From NCBI GenBank assembly GCA_964428355.1, contig CAYRYU010000010.1, forward strand, positions 1 to 64,000: a DNA stretch of 64,000 bases, written 5' to 3'. Position 1 is the first letter of the stretch, and every line of letters begins with the position of its first letter. The notes under the pieces are model-generated. The model was not told where the DNA came from. It saw nothing but the letters and a program-made list of their open reading frames with translations, and did no database searches. Below are positions 43,889-52,187 of this stretch, in pieces. This DNA is from CAYRYU01 sp964428355. Its GTDB lineage: Bacteria; Muiribacteriota; Ozemobacteria; Ozemobacterales; Ozemobacteraceae. The position numbers and the translations under genes are program-made.

Positions 43889-44683
43889 TCAGGCCTTCAT
43901 AAGCTCGACTGTAATCTCGGTTCCGGGCCCCAACCCGAGAATCCGATGCGCGTTTCCCATGACCACTGCCACCTCTACGAAACCATGGCTTCCGATCAGG
44001 CAGACGACTGCCCCCGGAGGATGATCCCCGTAGGTTTTTGCGGCCGGAAGCCGTCTTCCTCCGATAATCCCGATCCATTCGTTCCCGGCAACGAATCCGC
44101 AAGGGACGTTCGAGATGAGGTTGCCGAAATGATCCGCGTACCGGATCCTGCCCCGGCAGGTGTTGCCTTCGATTCGAAGGGGTTCCTCCTCCAGAAATAC
44201 GAGGGATTCTGTGGGAACGGGTCTCCCGAGGTGCTCCAACCTGGTTCCGCGCGCCAGATGTGCCGCGACCGGGGCAAGGATGTCTCGTCCGTGGAAGGTG
44301 TTTGACGGAGCGGGGGTTCCCCAGAAACGGGACTCCGAAAGCTCGGCAGCCGCCAATGCCGGAGAACCACGGATCACATCGGAGAAGATGCCGTTGTCCG
44401 GACCGACGAGGAACCCCTCGCGGATACGGATCGCTATGCAGCGGCGACTTCCGCCCACTCCAGGGTCAACGACCGCACAGTGAACCGTTTCCCGTGGAAA
44501 GAAGGGAACCGCCAGCGCAAGGGAAAGGGACCCCTTGCGGATATCCTGGGGGGGAATTCCGTGGGAGATGTCGACGGTTCGGATCCTGGGATCGATCCGG
44601 GCAATCACGCCCTTCAAGATCCCCACATACGGATCATCCGACCCGAAATCCGTAAGGAGCGTAACGAGTCTTCGCCCGGCCAA
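43889..44683 (-). CDS. SAM hydroxide adenosyltransferase (DUF62 family)
   Basis: A 264-residue protein. The start is TTG 44683, six bases after a GGGGGGA run. The family signature is LLTDFGSDDPYVGILKG (about 9-25), VVDPGVGG (about 70-77) and GPDNGIFS (about 93-100). The late FHGRDILAPVAAHLA (about 128-142) matches too. Known enzymes of this family convert S-adenosylmethionine to adenosine and methionine with hydroxide as nucleophile. Relatives that use fluoride or chloride are rare and are not indicated. It sits just after the spermidine-synthase-like gene, so both may influence the SAM pool. Confidence 0.9.
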   Translation of the reverse strand: MAGRRLVTLLTDFGSDDPYVGILKGVIARIDPRIRTVDISHGIPPQDIRKGSLSLALAVPFFPRETVHCAVVDPGVGGSRRCIAIRIREGFLVGPDNGIFSDVIRGSPALAAAELSESRFWGTPAPSNTFHGRDILAPVAAHLARGTRLEHLGRPVPTESLVFLEEEPLRIEGNTCRGRIRYADHFGNLISNVPCGFVAGNEWIGIIGGRRLPAAKTYGDHPPGAVVCLIGSHGFVEVAVVMGNAHRILGLGPGTEITVELMKA

Positions 44684-44685
44684 TT

Positions 44686-47600
44686 TCAGTCCCCCCTTTC
44701 ATTGATCCATGCGGTTGGGGTCGAAAGCCCTTGCCGGTTTCCGCTTCCGAGGTCGCTGATCTGCGAAAAGAAGCGGTCGGTGAAGTTGTTTGACCCCTCG
44801 AGCAGGAAATCCTGGAGGTCCTTTGCGGCCTGGTCCTTCATCGGGTGGCTGAGATTCTGGAAAACAAGGAACCTCTGGGTCAGAAAGCCTTTGTTCCAAA
44901 GGAGGTTCGGGCCGAACTCCTCGATGGTGCGTGCCAGCATCACGGGCCCGACCTTGCCCGCCAGATCCAGGGTGGCCAGCTTCCGGAGCTCCTCGCATTG
45001 GAAGAGAAACAGGGGTTTCCCCAGCGCCTCCAGCAGAATGTTCGCGCTCTTGGATGACGAGCCCCCCATTTCGACGGCGAGGTTGAAGCTCTGGACGAGG
45101 ATCGGCTCGACCGTGAAGTTCGGGGCTCGGGCGGTCCGAAAAGCTTCCGCCAGCAACCCCGCGGCAAGGTCAGGGTTTCCGCGCCGGAAGGCGAGGCGTG
45201 CCTCGAGCAGTCTCTTCTCGAGCGGAAGCTGGTTTTCGATGTCGTCAAGAAACGGTCTGGCCCTGTCATCTCCCAGATCGGCGAATGCCTGCGCAAGAAG
45301 GGCAATCTCGACAGGATGGGTGGATGAAGCCCCATCCTCGGGAAGGAAGCGGCGGACACCCTGGAGGTCACCGCCCAGAACGGCTTTCAAAGCCTGGATG
45401 TGTGGCGTCAGCGCGGGATCCTGGCTGTCGGGAAGCTGCTCGGGGTCCATTCCGCAGAAGAGCTGGATGAAAGGCTGAAGGCCCGTTTCATCGGGATCCA
45501 GGATTCCGTCCACCAGAGGTGGTTTGGACATCCCGAGCTGCCGGGCGGTGTTCCCGATGGTTTGGATGCCAACCGAATCAGGATTTCCCAGTGTCCTGGC
45601 GAAACCGTACTCGAGGATCATGTGATCGTCGGTGTTCAGGGTTTCGATCATTCTGGCCGGTTCACCCATCGTCCGAAGGAAGGAGGAGTTTGCCAGGTAG
45701 TTTCCGTATAGCCCCTCGGGTCCCCGGGCATGCCACGCTTTCCACATCGCTTCTTTGAACAGGGGAAGCTCCAGACGCTCCCCGACCTTGATCAGCGAAT
45801 GCCGGATCGGATCGATCGAGCAGGTCAAGAGCAGATCGCAAGCGCTGGTCTGCCAGACCTCGACGTGCGGGAATACCGAGGAGACGGTGGCGAAGATGAT
45901 CCCTATCGTTTCGGAATCGACCTCGTATGCCTGGACCCATTGGGAAAAAACTCCTCCCGGCCTGAGCCTGCCGATGACGGCCTGGTAGAATTCCCGTGTA
46001 AAAAGCGTGGAGACGCCTGCCCGGAAAGGGTTTGACGGTTCGGAAACAATCAGGTCGTATTTCCCGGGAGTGGTGAGAAGCACTTCGCGGGCATCTCCGA
46101 AGACGAGGTTGACCTTGGGATTCCGCAGGACCTCGCAGTTGATCTGGGAACACCGGGAAGCCACCTCCACGGTCCGCTCCTCCAGCTCGACTATGTCGAC
46201 CTTTTCCATTCCAGGCACAGCTCCCAACCAGCCCCCGGTCGATCCGGTTCCCAGCCCGATCACGAAAGCCCGGCGGGGGTCGGGGTGCAGGATTGCTCCG
46301 ACGATCCCGAGCATGATCTGCGTGCCGGCATCGCCCAGGGCGTTTCCGTCGATCTTCCCGTTGATGACGAAGGCAAGGCCGTTGGCGCAAGTCAGTCCCA
46401 CGCAACTCTCCTTCCCATCGGCCTCCCAGATGACGGATCGTTTTCGGAAGTTCACCCAGTTGCGGATCTGTGAAACCGTTTTCCCCGCAAGTTTTTCGCG
46501 GCCCGTTCCAATCTGGCTGTGGCGCCAAACCACAGTGGGACCTTCGGCCGCAAGAAAGATCCCGACCAGGGCCAGGACTGCGATGGTTCCTGAGAGTCCC
46601 CGAACGGTTCTGCGCCCAGGGGATTCCGATATCGCCGTGAACAGGGAAAGCCCAGCGAGGCCCAGGACGGCCAGCTTCCAGCAGCCCGTCGCGGATGCCA
46701 GGGCGATGAGGCCAAACCCCCCCGCCAGCGATCCTGCAACCGCTCCGAGGGTGTTCGCGGCATACACGATTCCGACCTGTTGCGCGATCCCTTCTTTTCC
46801 GCGGCCCACTATTCCAAGCAGAAGAGGGAACTGGATCCCTGAAACGAAGGCTGCGGGAAGGATTACGATCGAAATGACCGCGTTCCAGCCGAGAATCTTT
46901 CCGAAAAATCCAAGTCCGTCCAATGGCTCCAGCAGACCTAGCAGGATGGCGACTCCATCCCCAAGCCAGAACGGGAAGGCAAGAGCCGCGGCCTCGAGCG
47001 CGCAGGTCAAGGAAAACCCGCGCCAGGTAGGTATTCGCTCCTCGCTCCGAAAGGAGTATGCGAAACCTCCGAGGCCGATCCCCAACAGCGCTGAAGCCAG
47101 GACCATCCCGAAGGCGAAGACCGAACCTCCCAGCAAAGGCGCGAGCATTCTGTACCAGACAGTCTCCATCAGGAAGAAGGCGAACCCCGTCACGAATGCC
47201 GCGAAAACTGCGCTCCAGATCGAGGTTTCTTCCTTTTGGGAAGCACCCTGGTCCGGTTTCCCGGAAGGAAGCCCGGAGGCTTCCGCGGCTTGAGATGGGC
47301 TCACGGGAGTTTCGACGCCGGTTCCCCCGGCAGCTCGGGCGCAGAGTCCCACGAAGAGGTTGAACCCGGCCGCAAGGAACAGGGATCTCCTCAGACCGAA
47401 CGTTTCCAGCAGCCAGAATGTGGTCAGTGAAGCTCCCAGGACCGCTCCAAGGGTGTTCGAACCATAGATGACGGCCGATCCCGTCCTCCCGCTGTCTTTG
47501 GAGGACTGCCCCGCTTTGAGCGCGGCAGGGAGGGTGCCTCCCATCAAAAATGTGGGGACTCCGAGAACGAGCGCTGAAAGCAGGCCACGCACCGCCGCAC

Positions 47601-47934
47601 CTCCCGCAGACCCGAGGGTCGCGGTTCCCCCCAGCCAGAGGTAGACCGCCCGGACGCCCTCGAGGAGGAAGGGGGAAAGCATCGCTGAGGCGGCTATTCC
47701 CAGCTCGAGGTTTCCGTAGAGCCTGAGAGGGCTGGGACTGCGTTCGCCCAACCTTCCGAGAAACAGGCTCCCCAGTCCGAGGCCGGCCATGAAGATGGCG
47801 ACCACGGCCGAGCATGCCGCGGTCGATGTCCCGAAAACGAGACGGAGCTCCTGGAACCAAACGACCTGGTAGATCAGGCCGCACATTCCGCTGAGGAACA
47901 GAAAGATGGAGGTCAGGACGAGGCCCGGTCTCAT
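44686..47934 (-). CDS. membrane-bound spermidine-synthase-like fusion protein
   Basis: A 1082-residue protein. The N-terminal half has about 12-14 transmembrane helices, with a MFS-like GLGLGSLFLGRLGER motif (about 52-66). A methyltransferase-fold domain of the spermidine synthase family (about 535-720) follows: FVIGLGTGSTGGWL, VDIVELEERTV and DLIVSEPSNPF. The C-terminal 300 residues are helical, TPR-like. Such fusions are common in Deltaproteobacteria and candidate phyla; aminopropyl transfer has not been shown for them. RBS GGGGAGAAATCG. First gene of the operon with the SAM hydroxide adenosyltransferase. Confidence 0.87.
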   Translation of the reverse strand: MRPGLVLTSIFLFLSGMCGLIYQVVWFQELRLVFGTSTAACSAVVAIFMAGLGLGSLFLGRLGERSPSPLRLYGNLELGIAASAMLSPFLLEGVRAVYLWLGGTATLGSAGGAAVRGLLSALVLGVPTFLMGGTLPAALKAGQSSKDSGRTGSAVIYGSNTLGAVLGASLTTFWLLETFGLRRSLFLAAGFNLFVGLCARAAGGTGVETPVSPSQAAEASGLPSGKPDQGASQKEETSIWSAVFAAFVTGFAFFLMETVWYRMLAPLLGGSVFAFGMVLASALLGIGLGGFAYSFRSEERIPTWRGFSLTCALEAAALAFPFWLGDGVAILLGLLEPLDGLGFFGKILGWNAVISIVILPAAFVSGIQFPLLLGIVGRGKEGIAQQVGIVYAANTLGAVAGSLAGGFGLIALASATGCWKLAVLGLAGLSLFTAISESPGRRTVRGLSGTIAVLALVGIFLAAEGPTVVWRHSQIGTGREKLAGKTVSQIRNWVNFRKRSVIWEADGKESCVGLTCANGLAFVINGKIDGNALGDAGTQIMLGIVGAILHPDPRRAFVIGLGTGSTGGWLGAVPGMEKVDIVELEERTVEVASRCSQINCEVLRNPKVNLVFGDAREVLLTTPGKYDLIVSEPSNPFRAGVSTLFTREFYQAVIGRLRPGGVFSQWVQAYEVDSETIGIIFATVSSVFPHVEVWQTSACDLLLTCSIDPIRHSLIKVGERLELPLFKEAMWKAWHARGPEGLYGNYLANSSFLRTMGEPARMIETLNTDDHMILEYGFARTLGNPDSVGIQTIGNTARQLGMSKPPLVDGILDPDETGLQPFIQLFCGMDPEQLPDSQDPALTPHIQALKAVLGGDLQGVRRFLPEDGASSTHPVEIALLAQAFADLGDDRARPFLDDIENQLPLEKRLLEARLAFRRGNPDLAAGLLAEAFRTARAPNFTVEPILVQSFNLAVEMGGSSSKSANILLEALGKPLFLFQCEELRKLATLDLAGKVGPVMLARTIEEFGPNLLWNKGFLTQRFLVFQNLSHPMKDQAAKDLQDFLLEGSNNFTDRFFSQISDLGSGNRQGLSTPTAWINERGD

Positions 47935-48044
47935 CGATTTCTCCCCAAATCCGCATTCGGTTCAGGGGCGATTATATCATCCGGAAATCCTGGGCGGGAA
48001 TTCATTTGCGTCCTGGTTGGCGGGGAGATAGAATTCATTCGGAT

Positions 48045-50624
48045 ATGGACGAGAGCGAAAGAACACGTATCGTCGACGCCCCTGAATCGACGTTGAAGAT
48101 TTCTCCGGGGGGCGGGAAAGGCGACGCGGAGAAGACCATTCTCGTTGGCGGGCAGGGCCCGGGCCCGAGTGTGAGCCCTGGAGCTCCCGGAACCGCACCC
48201 CTCCTCAAAGGATGGGACCTCGTCAGAAGGTTTCCCGCGACCGGCGGGGAGGCGGATGTTTTCCTCGTCAGGCGTGAAGGCCAACTGAGGATCCTCAAGC
48301 TCTACCGGTTGGGGATCAAGCCGAAAATGGAGGTCCTGGAGCGGCTTTCCCGTCTTTCCGGGGCACACCCGGATTTCTTCGTCCAGATTCTCGAACAGGG
48401 TCACCATCCCGATTCGAACCGGTTTTTCGAAGTGCAGGAGTATTTCCCGCTCGGAACCCTCCGGGAGTTGGCGGGCCAGCGGAAGCTGGCCGTGGATGAG
48501 GTCAAGCGGGTCATCGAGAAGCTCTCGAGAGCCCTGTTCGCGCTTCATGAGTCCGGAATCCTTCATCTTGACCTGAAACCCGCGAACATCCTCATCAGGA
48601 GCATTGAACCTCTCGACGTGGTCCTGACCGATTTTGGAATCGCCTCCATCCTGGACGAGGAATTCTCCAAGAAGATGACGGACATCAAGGGAACCAGCCT
48701 CTACCAGTCCCCGGAAAGCCTCTCCGGGATCGTGGGAGCGAAATCCGACTGGTGGTCCCTCGGAATCATCCTTCTGGAACTTTTGCAGGGGAAGCACCCC
48801 TTCGACGGCCTCCAACGCCAGGTGATCTATTACCGCCTCACCACAGCGGGGATCCCGATCCCGACCTCTCTCGATCGTCGCTGGATCAACATCCTGAAAG
48901 GTTTCCTTACCAGGAACCCGGATATCCGATGGGGGACCTCGGAAGTCCGGCAGTGGCTCGAAGGAAGCGAAGTCCGAACCTTCTTCGACGACGAGATTCC
49001 GACGGGAGACGTCGAAGCCTTGACCGCGGGTTTTGACGCCCGGTTCAGGAAGCTCGAGGTTCCCTTTTCATTCCTGGGAAAGCGGTTTTTCAGTTTCGAG
49101 GAGCTCCTGAGAGCGTTCGCCGCCACCCCGGAAGGTTGGGTCCAGGCGAAGGTGCATATCGCCCGCGGTCAGATCGCCCGTTGGCTTGAGGATAACGGTG
49201 ACCAGGAACGGGCGGACAAACTTTCGGGCCTTGTCGACTCGGAAAATGATCCCGACCGGATGTTGTTCAAGACCCTCTACACCTTTTTCCCGGAGCTCCC
49301 GCTCGTCTGGTATGGAAGAATCGTCGACCGCAGGGCGATTCTGGAGCTTTTCGCCAGGGTCTGCGAGTCCGAGGTCACCCCAGAGGAACAGAAGCTCCTG
49401 GACATCCTTTTCACTGGCGATCTCCTCAAGGACCACCAGGCGCTGGCGGGGCAGACCCCTCCCGATCTGGAGGACCTCAACCGGTTTCTCCAGTCGATGG
49501 TCAGGACGGAACTGCGGAACTTCCCGACAGTGGAACGTGCGCGGATCCTGCTTTTCGTGCTGCAGAGCAGCTTTCTGCCCGAGAAGGCGTTTCCGTATCT
49601 CCAGAACGCCCTCTCGGGGGATCGCGAATTCCAGATGATCCTCCAGTCCGCGGGAGCCAAGGGATTTTCGGATTTCGCGCAAAAATCCGGCATCTGGAAG
49701 AAAGGAGACGATGTAGTCTGGAAGCTTGTTTCCGAATTGTATTCCCGCTCGAGTCCGGTCGCCACGCAAGCCCTCGATGTTCTTCCCACAGAGAGCGCGG
49801 CTCTCGCGACCGCGGTGGGAAAGGACCGGTCCCTGAGCGATCTGATCATGTCGATCGTCCTGCAGACAGCCATGGATTCAGACATGTTCGACCGGTGGCG
49901 GAATCTCCTGAAGAACCATCGGTGGCTCGACGCTCTCGCCCGAGCCGCTTACGGGGTTCCCGACGAGACCACCTCCGAGAACTTCCTCGAAAACAAGCTG
50001 GTGGCGAAGTCCCTTCTCGGGAGATGGGACAGGCTGCGTGAATACGTCCTTCCCCAGTTTTTCTATTCGCTCAAGGAGGGACGGATACTGCCTCCGGCGC
50101 AGATCCAGGTTGTGAGGCGCCTCCTTCCCCAGCCTTGGGTCCTTCCCCCCAAATTCGGGTCCTTGAGGGTCTGGGAGGACCTCCATGATCACGTTCAGGA
50201 GCTACCTCCCAATGGGTTGAGGATTTCCTGCTTCGACGATCTCGTTGCTGTCAAGAGACAGTTTGTACAGTCCGTAAGTCTCTGGTACCAGTCGCAGATC
50301 GGGACTCTCGGGGCCTTCCTGTGCTGCATGCTCCTGTACCACTACGAGAGGTTCGACTTCTTCGTCATCCTCGCGGGCTTGTGTTTCCTGATATCGACTT
50401 TCTGGCCCTGGGCCAGGGAGATCGACTGGCTTGCCAGGTTCCGTGGTTCGAAGCCCTTCGAGGCCGCGATCGATGACGCGATGGTCACGTCGAGCAAGTC
50501 TCCGAAACCCTTCAATCACCTCAACCGGGTCGGCTTCTTCATGCTCGTGTTGAGGCTTTCCTTCCTCCATCCCGATTTTCTCTACTTCGTTTCGGAAGCG
50601 TGGAAAATGTATTCGAAGACGTGA
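48045..50624 (+). CDS. membrane Ser/Thr protein kinase with long extension (kinase 1)
   Basis: An 859-residue kinase. Basic elements are in place: Lys85 (LKLYR), HLDLKPAN (Asp176) and DFG (Asp196), then SPE-S and SDWWSLG. The nucleotide loop is ATGGEADV rather than GxGxxGxV, a group trait shared with the kinase at 56136. A Glu/Asp/Gly-rich N-terminal tail (1-55) precedes the kinase. The extension (about 335-740) shares three motifs with the 52188 and 56136 proteins: WVQAKVHIARGQIARWL, FSDFAQKSGIWKKGDDVVW and LPQFFYSLKEG. Two transmembrane helices (about 755-800) follow. Inference: membrane-anchored phospho-signalling. Confidence 0.88.
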   Translation: MDESERTRIVDAPESTLKISPGGGKGDAEKTILVGGQGPGPSVSPGAPGTAPLLKGWDLVRRFPATGGEADVFLVRREGQLRILKLYRLGIKPKMEVLERLSRLSGAHPDFFVQILEQGHHPDSNRFFEVQEYFPLGTLRELAGQRKLAVDEVKRVIEKLSRALFALHESGILHLDLKPANILIRSIEPLDVVLTDFGIASILDEEFSKKMTDIKGTSLYQSPESLSGIVGAKSDWWSLGIILLELLQGKHPFDGLQRQVIYYRLTTAGIPIPTSLDRRWINILKGFLTRNPDIRWGTSEVRQWLEGSEVRTFFDDEIPTGDVEALTAGFDARFRKLEVPFSFLGKRFFSFEELLRAFAATPEGWVQAKVHIARGQIARWLEDNGDQERADKLSGLVDSENDPDRMLFKTLYTFFPELPLVWYGRIVDRRAILELFARVCESEVTPEEQKLLDILFTGDLLKDHQALAGQTPPDLEDLNRFLQSMVRTELRNFPTVERARILLFVLQSSFLPEKAFPYLQNALSGDREFQMILQSAGAKGFSDFAQKSGIWKKGDDVVWKLVSELYSRSSPVATQALDVLPTESAALATAVGKDRSLSDLIMSIVLQTAMDSDMFDRWRNLLKNHRWLDALARAAYGVPDETTSENFLENKLVAKSLLGRWDRLREYVLPQFFYSLKEGRILPPAQIQVVRRLLPQPWVLPPKFGSLRVWEDLHDHVQELPPNGLRISCFDDLVAVKRQFVQSVSLWYQSQIGTLGAFLCCMLLYHYERFDFFVILAGLCFLISTFWPWAREIDWLARFRGSKPFEAAIDDAMVTSSKSPKPFNHLNRVGFFMLVLRLSFLHPDFLYFVSEAWKMYSKT

Positions 50625-50663
50625 GACCCGCCCTCGGCCGGTTGGCGTGCCTGATCCCCGGGG

Positions 50664-51410
50664 TCAGGTGGCGGAAACCTGCACCAGCATGAAACCGATG
50701 TTGTCTTTGCTCGTTTTCAGGGCTTCACGAAACAGCAGCTCAGCCGTTTCCTCCGACTTGGGGAGTCCGAACCCCTCTTCCATCCGCTCCACCGGCACGG
50801 CACCCCAGAGCCCGTCGGAACATATAAGAAAACGGTCTCCGGGCCGGGGTTGCAAGGGTCTGACGAAAACCTTCATCGGCTCGGAGTCTCCCCCGACCAC
50901 GGCGGAGGTCACGATGTTCTGGGGAAGGTTGGCCGCAGGGATTCCTCCAGCCGAGGCTTCCTCCACCAGTGAATGGTCCTTCGTAAGCCTGTTGAGATAC
51001 CCGCCCGTGACCTTGTAGACCCGGCAGTCACCCACATTGAATACGAAGCTGTTCGGGCCGGCGAGGAAAAGCCCGGAAAGGGTGGTTCCAAGGCGGATAT
51101 GTTTCGCTTCTGCGATCCGGTCGAGCCGGGCTTTCGCCTTCATGAGCAGGGGTTCGAACTGGGCAGGGGAGGTCAGGCTGCCGAACCCGTCCTTCAGGAC
51201 CCCGAGGACCTCGCCGCTTGCCTCCTCCCCTGCCTCCTCCCCTCCCATCCCGTCGGCAACGACAAACCAGAGGGGGGAGCCTTCGAACTCCGTTCCTACA
51301 ACCTTGTCCAGCGAGGTTTGGGAGATCACCTTGTCGAAGACCAGGAGAGAATCCTCGTTGTTCTTGCGGATCGTTCCGACATTCGTCAAAAAAAACGTCT
51401 TTACCTTCAC
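50664..51410 (-). CDS. PP2C-type protein phosphatase
   Basis: A 248-residue metal-dependent Ser/Thr phosphatase. GTG 51410 follows AGGAGG. The metal-binding pattern is complete: NNEDSLLVF (about 17-25), VADGMGGEEAGE (about 51-62), GDCRVY (about 127-132) and CSDGLWG (about 197-203). It would counter the Ser/Thr kinases on either side. It lies 27 bases after the FHA gene in a two-gene minus-strand operon, convergent with kinase 1. Confidence 0.93.
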   Translation of the reverse strand: MKVKTFFLTNVGTIRKNNEDSLLVFDKVISQTSLDKVVGTEFEGSPLWFVVADGMGGEEAGEEASGEVLGVLKDGFGSLTSPAQFEPLLMKAKARLDRIAEAKHIRLGTTLSGLFLAGPNSFVFNVGDCRVYKVTGGYLNRLTKDHSLVEEASAGGIPAANLPQNIVTSAVVGGDSEPMKVFVRPLQPRPGDRFLICSDGLWGAVPVERMEEGFGLPKSEETAELLFREALKTSKDNIGFMLVQVSAT

Positions 51411-51437
51411 GATTCCTCCTTCCGGTTGCTCCCTGCC

Positions 51438-52088
51438 TCAGGACTCCTCCAAGATCTCGATCGTGACCTGGGCGGAAAGGCTCAAAACGTCACCGGGTTT
51501 GATGGCCTCCTTTGAAAGGGGGGCGAGGCGGCGGCCGTTGACGAAAGTCCCGTTGCCGCTTTCCAGGTCCTCCACGAACCAGGTTCCGGCGTCCCACGTG
51601 ATCTTAAGATGCCTCCTGGAAACGATCTGGAACTGGCCAAAAAGCTCCTGCCCAACGGCGTGACGTCCGAGGATGTCATCGGGCTGGATCTCGAACATCC
51701 GGTCGCCGAACTTGCAGGTGAGCTTCCGGGGCTGCTCTCTGACGGTCCTGCCGGAATCGGTGGATCCATCCGCAGGTTCACCTTGGGCGGGAGAAGAGGA
51801 CGGTTTTCCCTTCTTCCCTTTCTTCTCCGACTGCGCCTCCACGGCTTTCGCCCTGGGCTGGATTCGCGGAGGCATCTGGCCCACCGCGATCCCGCTGATA
51901 TCTGCCATGCAGAGGGCGCAGAAAAACTCCTCTGGCAGATTCGAATGTCCGCAGGACGGGCAGATTTTTATCGGACTCACGGATTCGGAATCCCTCTGAA
52001 TTTCCGGGGGGGGCGCCCCCTGTCTTGAGGGAATTCTATCGCGCACCGAAGGAATTTTCCAGTCAACCATCCTGGACAATTGCATCAT
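51438..52088 (-). CDS. zinc-ribbon/FHA domain protein
   Basis: About 216 residues from ATG 52088. Start uncertain: 52148 and 52070 are alternatives and none has a strong ribosome binding site. A zinc ribbon CPSCGHSN...CALC (about 43-61) and a low-complexity Lys/Ser/Pro linker are followed by an FHA domain (about 130-215) with ILGRHA, SRRHL and NGTFVNG, the phosphothreonine-binding set. FHA domains read Thr-phosphorylated partners. Upstream of and cotranscribed with the PP2C gene. Likely the reader of the adjacent kinases. Confidence 0.86.
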   Translation of the reverse strand: MMQLSRMVDWKIPSVRDRIPSRQGAPPPEIQRDSESVSPIKICPSCGHSNLPEEFFCALCMADISGIAVGQMPPRIQPRAKAVEAQSEKKGKKGKPSSSPAQGEPADGSTDSGRTVREQPRKLTCKFGDRMFEIQPDDILGRHAVGQELFGQFQIVSRRHLKITWDAGTWFVEDLESGNGTFVNGRRLAPLSKEAIKPGDVLSLSAQVTIEILEES

Positions 52089-52187
52089 GACACAGGTCAC
52101 TCGTCGGCTCTTGACTTCGCCTTCGAATTCGGGCATTTTTCGTTCCATGGCCTTCCTGGAATTGTCTCCGTTCCTCAGGAGGTTCCG

